Of a stretch of 64,000 nucleotides of DNA, positions 11,561 to 23,262 are shown piece after piece. The position numbers were made by a program, and so were the translations under genes. Within the stretch, counting starts at the first letter, position 1. Each line of letters starts with the position of its first letter. The DNA comes from Antennarius striatus (lineage: Eukaryota > Chordata > Actinopteri > Lophiiformes > Antennariidae): contig NC_090777.1 of the NCBI RefSeq assembly GCF_040054535.1, positions 12,435,001 to 12,499,000 of the forward strand, in the 5' to 3' direction. A model generated the notes under the pieces. That model did no database searches, was not told the origin of the DNA, and saw only the letters and a program-made list of their open reading frames with translations.

Positions 11561-12384
11561 TCATACAGTTTCTACATTCATTCATTCATTCACGTTCCTC
11601 ACCATCGCCAGTTCTGGGTCGGACAGGGTTGCGCTGCCTGCTGGTGGGAGAACTCTGTGATGGATGCTGTCCACCGGGAGGAACGGCCCGTTCTCGGAGT
11701 TGTTCTGCTGAGAAATGTGTTGATCAACGCACTTATGCGGCTACGTTTGGACATGACCTGATTCAGGTAGTGGTTCAGTTTGTGCCGTGAGTTTTGACAG
11801 CGATATAAGGCGGGTGTTTTCTAAAGCAGGGGAAATATTGTCCAGAAAAATCACCTAAGACCTGCCACAGTGGACTAAAATGTTGTTTTTAAATAAAAAA
11901 CAATTATGACCCAAGCATTATCACTGGTATACCTTAACGTTACAAAAGCACAATCACTGTCCATATCCCAACCCCAACCACCCTCCCCTCACTGTACATG
12001 TTTACTGTATTTTCATTTTCGTCATCTCCAAATCATCATTTTCCATACTCCCAGAGTGTGTGTGTGTGTGTGTGTGTATACAGCATACAGTACATGTGCA
12101 AGCATTTGGAGATAAACAAAAGTAATTTTCTGGGAATTATTAATAGATTTATTTATTTGAATTTTTATTTTTTGATACACGCACACACACACACACACAG
12201 TGAGTGTGGAAATACTCCCAGAGTACACACTTGCCACTTCTGCATGAACACCAAGTCTTTAATTAAAGTGTTCTTGCAAAATACATCCTTTCTCCTTTCA
12301 CATTATATTTTTGTATATTGATCATGCAACAATACCATTACCTACTACTAAATTAAGAAGAAGAAAAAGAAGAAGATTTTTTTG
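11561..12384. other. no gene; short (GT)n/(CA)n tracts
   Basis: Contains (GT)n near 12056-12078, (CA)n near 12180-12200 and ATTC units at 11578-11592. Nothing else is recognised. Confidence 0.4.
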
Positions 12385-12500
12385 ATTTTTACAAAAACAC
12401 TTTAATCACACTCAAAAAATGTATAATTTTATATTATATGAAAAGTGCTCAAGTGCTTCAAAAATACTTTTAAAAAAACCAAACAAATAAAAATAAAGAC
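12385..12500 (-). repeat. shared LINE 3'-end-like repeat, copy 1
   Basis: The plus-strand block AAACACTTTAATCACACTCAAA with AGTGCTnnAGTGCTT recurs at 26655-26770. Both copies lie beside GAAGAAG/T-rich ends and on the 3' side of Tx1 remnants, so I read them as the Tx1 3' end; this is inference. Confidence 0.4.
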
Positions 12501-14440
12501 CAGAGAGAAGGGCATTACAATAATCTAATCTACAGGAGATAAAGGCATGCGTCAGCCCCTCCGTGCTGGCCTGAGAGAGAAATAGGCGGACTCTTGCTAT
12601 ATTCTTAAGATGGTAAAAACCAACATTTGTAATATTTTTTATGTGTGGAATAAAGGTGAGCTCAGAGTCAAAAATAACACCCAGGTTCTTTGCATACTGT
12701 GCGGGTTTAAAATCTTGTAGTTTTGGTAAAAGTTTCTCTGGCCTTCAGGACCTATAACTAAAACCTCTGTTTTGTCCTGGTTGAGCTGTAGGAAGTTCTC
12801 TGCCATCCATGACTTGATATCTAAAATACAGTTAAAAAGGGCATCAATTGGCCCTGAGTCATCAGGAGACACGGCGATGTACAGCTGTGTATCATCGGCA
12901 TAGCTATTGAAGCTGATGCCATGTCTCCTGATGACATCCCCCAAGGGAAGCATGTAAAGATTAAAAAGAACTGGACCTAAAATTGACCCTTGAGGCACCC
13001 CATCCTAACTTCATGTGTTCTGGAGGAACATGTATCCATACTTACAAATAAAACATCAATCTGTGAGATAAGAATGAAACCAGTTATAAACCAGTACCAG
13101 AGAGGCCCACCAGGTTTCTCAGTCTATTCAATAAAATGTAGTGATCTACTGCATCAAAGGCAGCACTTAAATCCAGTAGTACCAAGACTGAGTTTTTGTG
13201 AGTCTGCGTTACACCTGAAGTCGTTTAAAATCTTTAAAAGGGCTGTCTCGTTACTGTGGTTCCTTCTAAAACCAGTTTGATATTTCTCTAAAATATTGTT
13301 TGTATCAAAAAAATCAATTAATTGGTTAAAAACCAGTTTTTCTAAAATCTTACTTAAAAATGGTAAGTTGGAGACAGGACGGTAGTTATTAAAAATGTTG
13401 AGGTCTAAATTGCTCTTCTTCAGTAGGGGCCTCACCACCGCCATTTTAAAGGAGGTGGGGAAAACGCCCGTCTGAAGAGAGCAATTTAACTTGGGAGAAA
13501 ACTCGACCAAGCCCCTGCCACAGGTGGGGGTGGGGCCGGAGATAAAAACACGCAGCTGGGACTGTGAGAGGTTGTTAAAAAGCTGCGTAAAATCCTGTTT
13601 TAAAATCTCGGACTGTTCTCTGGAAGTGTCGTTGGTGCCCACATGAATAATAACGCGGTTTAGCTTGGTATTTTCTCCTTTATGTCTGCAACGGTGGCAT
13701 CGGGAAAGGACAGGGTGAGCACCCCCCTCAGACGGACATTCCGGAGAATGGAGTCCCCGATGATGAGCGTTGTAGCCCGTTGTCCAGGGATGGTGGCCGA
13801 TTCGGTGACACCAATGCCCCCATCAGCGGCGTGGTGGTGCTCTGTAATCCGGATGAGGAAGACACCGGTAGTGCCACCGCACAGCATCCCTGAGTAGCCG
13901 CCTCCGCTGGACTGAGGAGCGGAGGGACAAAGGCGAGTGGTCTGGTGCTGAATGCCCATCTACTGGGTCACAGGCAGCCATGAGTGGAGGAAAGGCTGTG
14001 GTGTCTGTCAGCGAGGGCATGGCACCCAACGGAGGGGAGACATCTGGATCGGCAGGGGCAGTTCCCCGCTCCAGCACCCCGACCGGCTCCACAGTCAAGG
14101 ATAGCGCCGAGTACTTGTTGGTGAGGTGGACGCTGAAGGAGGAGGCGGGAGCCCCGCTCGAGGTGCCGCCAGGAGCCCTCTTCCGACTGCGGACAACAAC
14201 TTCGGTCCAAGGAGTCCTGTTGCTCGGAGTAGAGCAGGAGGGCCGCTGGCAGTTGGAGGAGGAAGACTCCCAGAGGACGGTATCCCTCAGTGTCGCAGCA
14301 ATGCCATGTTGTTGTAGCTCACCGGTCTGGGAGGTCTCCAGCCAGCCGGACAGTATCGGCAGCCGAGCTTTGAAGGTGGCGAGCAGTAAGTCCTTCCTCC
14401 GCAGCTCATTGGACAGCTGTCCATCGGACAGCATAGAGAA
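12500..14440 (-). mobile_element. L2-type LINE with SGNH-esterase ORF1, internally deleted
   Basis: On the minus strand, ORF1 traces run from about 14440 (LSNELRRKDLLLATFKARL) to an SGNH-esterase core: [15 protein letters not shown] (GDS block, about 13740-13790) and [19 protein letters not shown] (GTND block, about 13600-13640). ORF1 then fuses at about 13500 to reverse transcriptase: [36 protein letters not shown] (13150-13490) and SYADDTQLYIAVSP, MAENFLQLNQDKTEVL (12639-12998). The endonuclease and early RT are missing. The 3' side stops at about 12500 within RT, after SRLDYCNALLSG-like codons. Confidence 0.75.
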
Positions 14441-16440
14441 TCCCAGACAGAGCACAGCCCTGCCGGATGCCCCGGTGCCCCCTGAAGGGGGCACACAAAC
14501 TGCTGTTAAACTTAAGTATACTCTCAACGTCACTGTACATCTTGGTAAAAAAATCAGTGCTGAACCCAAACTTCTCTGTAGTTTTCCAGAGGAAGCTGTG
14601 CTCTACACGGTCAAACGCCTTTTCCTGATCCAATGAAATGAGACCAGCATTTATACCCAATGAGCTGGAAACCTCCAAAACATCCCGAATTAGGTAGACA
14701 TTGTCTACCATTGACTTGCCAGGCACACAGTAGGTCTGATCCCGGTGGATGACCAGCTCCATAGCTTCCCTCAGCCTGGTAGCCAAAGCCTTGGACAGAA
14801 CCTTGTAATCCGTGCAGAGCAGTGACACAGGGCGCCAGTTCTTGATGTCCTGCAGATTGCCCTTTTTAGGCAGGAGGGCAACGACAGCCCTCTAGCAGGG
14901 CAGAGGCAAGGGGCCCGAGGCCAGACTTTCATTAAACACTTCCAGCATGTCACATGCTAGAATATCCCAGAAGGCTTTATAGAATTCGACTGTTACGACC
15001 CAGCTAGAGGACTGGGGAAATAACATAACTATGATATAAAAAGGGGGAACATAAAACATTTATTCAAATTCTCGCAATAAGTACAAAGGTTTAACTAATA
15101 TTGATTTCTTGACAAACTAAGGATCTCGGCCAATGGGCGCAGTTCAAAGATCAAAACTTCATTAAGAAAAATACTCAAATTAAACATGAAGTACTAACAA
15201 GCTCTTAACAAATGTGGGACACAAATTCAATACACACGCAAGGTTACAAGGTTGCAATTTGTCGGAGTCAAAGGCGTGCTGCCACAGTCAGACAGGCGCC
15301 CTGACTAACTGGCTTGCAGAGCTTTTAAAGTGTCCCTACCAGGTGACGTGGCAAGGCTTGGGCCAGGCAGGAAGACAGCACACCAATCAGGAGATGGTCA
15401 TGATGACGAGGCGTAGTCAGGAGCCACCACACCTGGCACTGACGGAAGGCGGAGCATCTGGGAACAGAGCAGGGCAGGGCCAGCAGCTCAGAGGCATGGC
15501 CGCAGAGGGACACACAATACAAACAGATGAGCTACGGCCGTAACATCGACCATCAGACCATCAATGCCTGGACATCGTCGTACCTGCATGGTCTGCAGGG
15601 CAGTATGGAGCTCCTCTAACTCAAGTGGCCGGTCGAGCTGTGAGTTTATCTCCGTGGAGACCTGAGGTAGCTCGGCACAGAACTCCTCTAACAGTGGCTG
15701 GTTTTCCTGATATTCACTGTCATACAAAGATGAATAAAAACTCACAGCTCGCCTTCTGATCTGTCTGGGCTCTGTCAGCTCCTGTCCTGTGTCAGACAGC
15801 TGGGAGTGGATCATGTTGGTCTGTCCATGCTTCCTCTCCAGGCCGAAGAAGAAGCTAGAGGGAGCATCCATCTCTGTGATGTTTTGCACCCTGGATCAGA
15901 CCAGTGCACCCTGTACTTTAGTATCCAACAGGTTGGCTAAAGCCACTCTTTTGGACTTGAGGATTTCAATAAACCTCTGATTTCCTGTGGAAGCGTTTGT
16001 CTCTAACTCCACAATCTCAGCCTCCAGGTCTTTCGTAGACCAGCAGGATTCACGTGTGTCGTCAGAGCATACTGCTGGCACAGGAGTTTTATCTCCGTTT
16101 TGCCATAGTCCCACCACTGCCTAAGCGAAGTAAAATCAGCTTTTTTAAGTTTAAAAATGCTCCAAAAATAACTTAAAACCTCTCTAAAGCCTCTGTCTAA
16201 AGCTAAAACTGAATTAAAATGCCAGTATGCACTCCTAGGTAAAATATTTCTTATCACAACGTGACATAAAACCAAAGAATGATAGTAAAAACAGCTGGCA
16301 TTATATTACAGTCCATAAAAACATTGAAATGGTGTTTAAAACAGTAAAAATGATCCAGCCTGGCTGAAAACACCCTACCTTCTGTCAGGTGTACTGTCGG
16401 CAGTCTGGATGCATCCTCCTCAGAGAATAACAAACCCACC
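14440..16440 (-). mobile_element. Tx1/L1-like LINE ORF2 remnant, split by a solo LTR
   Basis: On the minus strand from 16440: end of the endonuclease (RLDHFYCFKHHFNVF, about 16320-16360), then QWWDYGKTEIKLLCQQY (about 16080-16130), LERKHGQTNMIHSQ (about 15800-15850), RRCPGIDGL (about 15560), and after the LTR insertion CTDYKVLSKALATRLREAM, GLISLDQEKAFDRVEHSF and RRGIRQGCALSG-like RT blocks down to 14440. Stops and shifts are frequent. The 3' part is replaced at 14440 by L2 ORF1. Confidence 0.75.
14991..15545 (-). mobile_element. solo LTR, 555 bp, with 5-bp target duplication
   Basis: Starts TGTTACGACC and ends GGCCGTAACA (TG..CA, with matching termini) and is flanked by tcgac at 14986-14990 and 15546-15550. 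Removing it restores the interrupted Tx1 coding sequence at GIDGL. The direction is inferred as minus from a CTTTAAAAG TATA-like block (about 15324-15334) and a minus-strand AATAAA near 15058. No internal retrovirus-like genes remain, as expected after LTR-LTR recombination. Confidence 0.85.
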
Positions 16441-16490
16441 TTTTGTCAATTGTCTTTTGATTGATGACTTTGACCTCTTTGACCCACCAA

Positions 16491-16650
16491 GCCCCGCCCC
16501 TTCCGGTGTATGTCCCGCCCCCACCCACTGAATGTCCTGCCCCCTTCCAGTGAACATCCCTCCCTTTTGGATGACGTCACTTAAATTTAATCATCAAAAA
16601 AATACAGAAAAAATATATCCCGCCCTCTTCCACTGAATATCCCTCCCTTT
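16491..16650. repeat. degenerate 23-bp tandem repeat
   Basis: Units close to CCGCCCCCTTCCAGTGAATRTC recur at about 16491, 16515, 16537 and 16618, with CTCCCTTTTG spacers. The last unit is displaced by an AT-rich insertion. It reads as a minisatellite remnant. Confidence 0.6.
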
Positions 16651-16909
16651 TGTCAATCATGTGTTGATCATGCACTGATCACATGCTGATCACATACTGA
16701 TGGTATGAAGCAATGGGTTTTTCCCGGAGGGGGTGTAGTGTGGGGGCTTCTTATGGAGTGTTTGACCCTTGTTTGACCTACAAGCTCATGATCGTGTGGT
16801 GATTACGTGATGATCACGTGGTGATCGTACGACACAATGGCCTTCCCCAAGTGATTGACCTAGTGAAGTTTCTCACCTGTGCTTTGTCACACTGTGGGGA
16901 TAGGGAAAG

Positions 16910-17056
<147 letters not shown>

Positions 17057-17059
<3 letters not shown>

Positions 17060-18029
17060 ACAAGTACTTTATTGTCACACTGTGGGGAAGGGGTAAAGTT
17101 AATGAATGAGGGTATTCATTGACGTTTCCCTATGTGATTGTTCATAGTGAAGATCAATTAGGTAGGGGGGTAAACCGACCACCGCTTTGATCTGCCCGGA
17201 GGAAAATAAAAGTTGAAAAGAGATCTCATAGTTGTCTAGGAGAAGTAAATGAAACATCTTTGAGATCTGTAGGATGCCAAACTGAGACTAAAGCTTATTT
17301 CTTCTGTGTCTCATTTTTTTCTCAGGAGCAATAAGATGCACTAAATCTCAATTTAGTCTCCTTTTAAGTTTCAGAACAGATCTCCACAAGGTCTAATTTA
17401 CTTCGCAGAGTTTCTCAGAGTTTTCTGTCTCTTTGGGACCTCAGGCAGAGAAATCAGAGAGCTCTCTTTATGAGCTCATTCTACTCTCATCCCTGGTTTA
17501 TACTTAACTCATATGGACCAAATTAAGTGCTCTCCTCTAGCACTCATTTAATTCTCAAACTTAGATAAATGTTTTGGTTGTTTCTTACCATCTGATATCA
17601 TTTGATTGCGTATTATTGTACACAGAATGATCTGATAGAAAATCTATGATTACAGGCTACAAAGACCTTTTTACCTTTAACATTAATTTTAATTTCTAGC
17701 ATTTTAAGTATTCCACTGCGCATAATTAATTTTTTAATGAACCACATAAAACACATTGTAAAGTAAAAACAACATAAATTTATTTTGAACTTGAGGGCAA
17801 TGGTTACAGTTTTAACATTTCAGTTGTTCCATGTTAAGCCCTGGCGTGACAATAGATTTGCCAACGTAAAACTGTTGAGATCACTGACATTTGTCTCAGT
17901 GTGGCATTACAATACAAACTATTTGTCCATCAACTTGGAATTTCAACATTTTCAGTTAGGACATCTGGTTGGAAAAATCAAGGCCTCAAAGTAAGTAAGA
18001 TCACATCTTCTATTCCATAATATGTTTAG
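17057..18029. other. no feature recognised
   Basis: AT-rich sequence without recognisable repeats or exons; 19620-20220 and 20311-20885 are similar. Confidence 0.4.
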
Positions 18030-19600
18030 TCCCTTTCAAGTTTGTTAGGGAAATGCGCAGCAATTACAATACCAGGCATTGAGGACAAATTCATGAACAT
18101 TAGCTTTCCCAAAATCCTTTCAAGTCCAAATACTGTCCTTTTACCAGGAAACCCCAGGAGGCTCACAATATGGAAACATGTCCCACCTGTCCAAGTATCT
18201 TGTAGAAGATTTATGCTTGCAACCGCAAATTCATTCACAAATGCAAGTTTTATCTCATTTTGACCTTCAATGGTTTCTGTAGGAACACAATAACTCAATC
18301 TTGCCATATTTGATCTGCAGACAATCACAAAATAACAGTGTGTAATTGTTCCGCCTTTTAGCTTTGACATACTGCTTGGAAGTGTAAACAGTTTTTCCTA
18401 TTTGAGCTCTGTTATATGCCTTGACAACATTATTATGTAAACCCTGACCAAGAACCATTTCAAGAAGAGAAATATCATCATTTTCTAGAGATCTATTGGA
18501 CGAGGCCCCCAACATGGCCACAGTGTTGACAACATTAATTGCTTGACAACTAACTTTGACGTTCTGGCTAAAAACTTGGTAGCTTCTGCATTCAAGTTTG
18601 TGTTTTGTGTGATGCTAGGGAGAGATTGTATAGTCTCTACAGCATTGACCATTTGGACAGGTATATTCTGGGTCCCATGTATAAGATGAAGCAAGTAACC
18701 ATTTTTGTCTTCAAAGTGAAAGCAAGAGTGTGTCCACAGAGGTCCAAGAGCTCTTACACTATCGGCTAAATGGAGAAGTGCATATTAGCTGTCATGTACC
18801 GTTCACCATAGTCCACTTATTTGAGAACAGAAATTCCAGAGTAGTTTTTCAGCATGATCTACTTGCGCAGGAGTTTTTGGCTACCTCAGAAGAATAAAGA
18901 TTGCTTCACTAAGGAGCAGGAAACCGTTGTAGTATAGTCCTGCAAAAATACCTCGGAAGACAACAGGTCCAAAAAATAGCAAAATGGACCGATACTCAGA
19001 TGCTTTAAAGAACATTCTGTGAGAAGACACAGATCGAGGCAATCTAATCATAAATGTTGGCCTTATTTCTTTCATCCGTTTGTCAACTTCTTTGATCTAA
19101 CCATACTGAATGCACAACGGGAAGCCTCTGTGGAGAACCAAAAAAACATCAACAGACGCATTACTCCCAGCAGTACAGAGTACATATAGTCTATACCTGT
19201 ACCCAGGACCAAATCATAGCTGTTTAGTCGGCTGAGAAAGGTAGGTCTCTTCACCCCATGTACAATGCTGTTGGAATCATAGGCCCATCTTGGCATTATC
19301 TGCAAACCCCTTGTGGGTATTAGGTGGCCCTTTTCGATCAGTCTTCTAGAAAGGCATGGACATGACTTCCTTTCTCCTGTTTTCATTGTTTGAGCTGGTT
19401 ATTCACACTTCAGACATCCAAACTGTCCATTGAATTGAACAGTTTTAAGCACCAATGCTTTTGCGGGCAAATCGCAGGTTCCTGAAATGGTAAAGGCTTT
19501 GCATATAAAAGGTTCTTGGGCACCAGCAAACTTAACAGAAATTCCATACATACAGGTTCAAGAAATGTCAACATTGATGGTTTTGAGTCCCCAAACCAAA
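18030..19600 (-). pseudogene. CACTA/EnSpm-like transposase remnant
   Basis: Minus-strand pieces in several frames, in order: NSIVHGVKRPTFLS, YDLVLGTGIDYMYSVLLGV (19100-19300); MKEIRPTFMIRLPRSVSS, FKASEYRSILLFFGPV, NGFLLLSEAIFILLR (18881-19075); GERYMTANMH and LWTHSCFHFEDKNG (about 18700-18800); HLIHGTQNIPVQM (about 18650-18694). This order matches the transposase core of animal EnSpm/CACTA-type elements as I remember it. Several stops and shifts make it dead. Termini were not located. Confidence 0.6.
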
Positions 19601-20219
19601 GACCTGCAAATATCATGTTTTCTCATTTTAGTACATTTTTTAGTACATTTTAGTACATTTTGTTCAAAGTTGAACAAAATTCAACAAAGTTTAACTCAAT
19701 TATGACCAATTAAAAAGGCCAAACAGAAAACTTTGAAGACTTAAAAATGGGTATGCCATCTGTGTTCCACATTAAAGAAATGTTCCTGGAATCAGTGAGA
19801 GGCCTATTGTATGTATAAAGTTTCTGAGGCTTCTCCATCATATATTTCTTCAAAATTTTCATGACATTTTTTATGTCTATTAAACCTGAATTTAAGTTTA
19901 GTGTAATTAGTTGTTTTACATTTATGCATATTTCCTACCTCTGTTCCCCCCATCCTTGTATGTCCTGGTGAAAACACAGAATAATACTGTATTTAACACT
20001 TGCATGCGAATTTATTACGAAAACATGGGTAATACTAATGCAGTATATGAGAAATCCTGCTATAAGTCCTCCTTTCATAAGGATTAAAATATTTATACTA
20101 TATTGAATATTTTTGAAAGCGGTGGTAATGCACTTGGAATAGTCATTTTGGACAATGTAATTTGAGGTGCTATAAAGTGTACTAAATTATGTTCAGACAT
20201 GTTCTTAATGTCTGTTATA

Positions 20220-20220
<1 letters not shown>

Positions 20221-20310
<90 letters not shown>
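20221..20310. repeat. (CA)n microsatellite
   Basis: Uninterrupted (CA)45. Neighbouring translated ORFs are repeat shadows. Confidence 0.97.
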
Positions 20311-20311
<1 letters not shown>

Positions 20312-20885
20312 TATGGAGGAATGTCGTCAGAACCAATGGAGCTGACAAAATGTAGCAGAGAGAAGACCATGAAAGTTGACTATTTTCTTTAAAAGAAACC
20401 CAAAAAAACCCCAAAAGTCCCACGAAGGTGTTAAAATGTAACTTTAGCTACACGTATGGAAAGTATGATAGTAGAAGTCCACAATATCTGACATTACAGT
20501 AAATGTACTTCAGTGTCAAAAGAATACATCAAATACATATGAATTTATACTGTATGTATGGGTTGGTTTATTGACCTGGGGCATTACCAGATCTGTTATT
20601 AACCATTTATCCAAACATCTGAATCAGTTCAATCATTGATTCAAATTAGTTAAAAAATATGCTGCTTTGGCTCCGATGATTTGTGCAATCTGTAAAGTAA
20701 ATTAAAACTATGGTTATCAGTGAAATGTAGTAAACAATAAAATATTTGTCACAAAAATGTAGATAGGAGGAAAATATTAAGTGTCAAGTTAAATACACCT
20801 CTGTACTTATGTACAGGGTCAATGTGCTTATATGAAATGACTACAGGTGACTCTAAAAATATACTAAAATGTACATTTCCTTAGT

Positions 20886-21080
20886 TTACTTCTGTATCTT
20901 TTGTAAATATTTTGTTCGCTCTTCACTCTTCTCCAGCGTGAGTTGTACCTCTGGCAAAAAAAAAAATGAAGCTTTAGAAAACTCATGAACTAACAAAATG
21001 TATTGTACAAAGCTAACGGTCATACCTGTCAAGTTGTATGCTTTCAGCAAGCAGTAATTGTAAAGGTAGACCTTTTCAAA
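20886..21080 (-). CDS. candidate small two-exon ORF, unrecognised
   Basis: On the minus strand an ATG at 21080 opens MFEKVYLYNY and runs to a good donor ACAG|GTATGA (intron 21025-20951, 75 bp, ending in a T-tract and GCCAG). A terminal exon follows (20950-20886) coding EVQLTLEKSEERTKYLQKIQK* when read from the split codon. Spliced length is about 40 aa from that ATG. The intron is also open in frame, so splicing is not proven by the reading frame. I do not recognise the protein. It could be a chance ORF, a terminal exon of a larger gene or transposon debris; a transposase-like fragment starts on the other strand at 21126. Confidence 0.18.
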   Translation of the reverse strand, partial: FEKVYLYNYCLLKAYNLTGMTVSFVQYILLVHEFSKASFFFLPEVQLTLEKSEERTKYLQKIQK

Positions 21081-21125
21081 CATGCACGCCGCTAATCTGT
21101 ACGTCCAGAGCGTTACTATGGCTCG

Positions 21126-21320
21126 GTGCGAGCGAAAACAACACGAGCCGTTCAAACCTATAGTACACATTCATCTGATGGCTTGACCAAACCAAAGATT
21201 CTGATCACACAATTCATTACCAAACACAACGTGCCTGCTGCTGTTGCCATCCATTTTGCTGATCTCATCAAAAAAATGTGCCCAGATTCAAAGATTGCAT
21301 CTCGGCTACAAATACTGTGT
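21126..21320 (+). pseudogene. transposase-like fragment (hAT-like), low certainty
   Basis: Plus-strand ORF with LTKPKILITQFITKHNVPAAV, AIHFADLIKKMCPDSKIAS. The pattern of a short helix, then HF..L.K.MFPDS.IA, resembles the region after the BED finger of some hAT transposases. No flanking termini were found. Confidence 0.35.
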
Positions 21321-21429
21321 AAGCTTACATGTATACAGTATATGTACAGGAAAATTACAACTTTCGTAAGATTCAGTCCACCCCGGGGTTGACAAGTATG
21401 ATAACTAAAAACAAATATTACGTACACTC

Positions 21430-22397
21430 ACTGCTTATTGACACTGTCTTTATAATACATCTATGGCTGCGCTTGCCACACACATGTAATGACTTTTGAA
21501 CCCTGTAAGTCTAAGTGACTGCATTGGACAGGACCTGTCCAATTGTTTCGGATCCTGTTCAATGATGTTGAAGCATTTTGGACGCATTTTTCTTGGCGCG
21601 CAGCATTTTTGACTGATGGAGCTTGAGCGTCGTCATTGGATAATTTACGACGGGGACTGACATAAATTGACTATTTCACATGAACTCCAAAAAAAAACAA
21701 AAAAAACAAAAAATATTTTTGGTTTGTTAATTACCTCTGTGTGGCTGTTTATTATATACATCGTTATATTGAAAAGATAGTGAGAGATATTTTGTTAAAA
21801 TAATTTTCTAATGCAGAAAATGCATTGTTTCTGTCATTATTTGATTTCAAAGATTTCAATTTTATTTTGTCCTAGAACACTGTTAAAGGGTGATTACTTT
21901 TTGGGGTAACATAGCATGTTAATAACCACAAGAAGCCTATCTGAATTTGTGTCTTTGGTTATAGAAAAATATTTTTGTTGTGTAACTGAGTTTCCTATCC
22001 ATACAGAGAAGGCATACTTGAAATGCCTTGATGTTGCATGTATCGCTGAGTAAAATGAGTATTTTGTGAGTATCTGAAGTCAGATCTAAGTGTCCTCTTT
22101 TTTTGGAAATCAACATGTGGTCACCCTATTATCATTATAAAGTCGAGACGTAGGGAATTGAGAAGGTTCATATTTCCAAGATATGTTATCGGTGAGCAGG
22201 GTTTATGAGTAGTGTCCAGAACAAAAGAGCCGTACAACTTACCCTAGAAAAGTGCAATCCTTACAGAAATCACAGCCTGGTCATCTTTCTCAGTTCTTGA
22301 GTGACCTGATATAGTTAAATTTAATACAATATGTGTATCCATATCAATGAGTTGCTGCACCAAACCATGAGGGGAAAAATGACTTTATTAAACAAAA
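21430..22397. other. no feature recognised
   Basis: AT-rich, no ORF with recognisable similarity; 23500-23980 and 24040-24380 are similar. Confidence 0.4.
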
Positions 22398-22406
22398 TGT
22401 ACATTG

Positions 22407-22897
22407 TGATAGAAGAATTTCAGCTAAAATGAAAGGAAAGGTGTACAAAACTGTGGTGAGACCAGCGATGTTGTTTGGTCTAGAGACAGTGTCACTGAAG
22501 AAAAGACAGGAGACAGAGTTGGAGGTAGCAGAGATGAAGATGCTGAGGTTCTCTCTGGGAGTGACCAGGAAGGATAGGATCAGGAATGAGTACATCAGAG
22601 GGACAGCACATGTTAGAGGTTTTGGAGATAAAGTCAGAGAGGCCAGACTGAGATGGTTTGGACATGTCCAGAAGAGAGATAGTGAATATATTGGTAGAAG
22701 GATGCTGAGTTTTGAACTGCCAGGCAGGAGGCCTAGAGGGAGACCAAAGAGGAGGTTTATGGATGTAGTGAAAGAGGACATGAAGGTAGTTGGTGTGAGA
22801 GAAGAGGATGCAGAAGACAGGGTTAGATGGAGGCAACTGATTCGCCGTGGCGACCCCTGAAGGGAAAAGCCCAAAGGAAAAAAATAAGATTAAGAAT
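22407..22897 (+). mobile_element. RTE-type LINE, 5'-truncated copy
   Basis: 491 bp flanked by tgtacattg (22398-22406 and 22898-22906). It codes the RT C-terminus: [70 protein letters not shown], followed by the family 3' end CGTGGCGACCCCTGAAGGG. This is the same family as 46745-47531, 55146-58085, 27418-27724 and 63790-64000. Confidence 0.85.
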
Positions 22898-22955
22898 TGT
22901 ACATTGAACCACCTTTTTAAATAATTAATGTGTTGTACTTTTATGTATTGAACAG

Positions 22956-23068
22956 GATGAATCGCCCAGCAGAAAATAAAAAAGAGATGCCCAAAAGAGT
23001 GCGAAACCCACTGAAGAAGATGAGTTTCTATGATCCAGACCCCGGTTCACCCAGAGATGAAAGAGATG
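22956..23068 (+). CDS. orphan internal exon candidate, unrecognised
   Basis: The acceptor TATTGAACAG at 22955 opens 113 bp that read MNRPAENKKEMPKRV, RNPLKKMSFYDPDPG and SPRDERD, ending at a good donor GATG|GTATGA. The composition is highly charged, with non-random codons. It enters in phase 2 and leaves in phase 1. No partner exons were identified, and an RTE LINE was inserted 50 bp upstream. It may be an exon of an unrecognised plus-strand gene between trim33 and bcas2 or a TE-derived fragment. Confidence 0.28.
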
Positions 23069-23235
23069 GTATGAGCTATTATTTATTGTTATTTTTAATT
23101 TACTTTACACACTGTTGTCACTGAAATCTTTGACATTCTCTGGTGTCATTGTTTTTTTTAAATCATCAATATTTTGGCAAACTTGAGGCACAAATACTGA
23201 TATATAGTTTTGTTTTTTAGGAAATGTCAAGAGCG

Positions 23236-23262
23236 TTTAGATAGATAGATAGATAGATAGAT
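23236..23262. repeat. (TAGA)n with LINE-tail-like flank
   Basis: Six or more TAGA units followed by TACTTTATTAATCCCGGAGG, the usual end of a common fish LINE tail in reverse orientation. A plus-oriented counterpart is at 48700-48750. Confidence 0.7.

Noticed and set aside
13980..14636. 218-codon plus-strand ORF
   Set aside because: It is antisense to L2 ORF1 and Tx1 RT traces that match on the minus strand; no plus-strand domain is visible.
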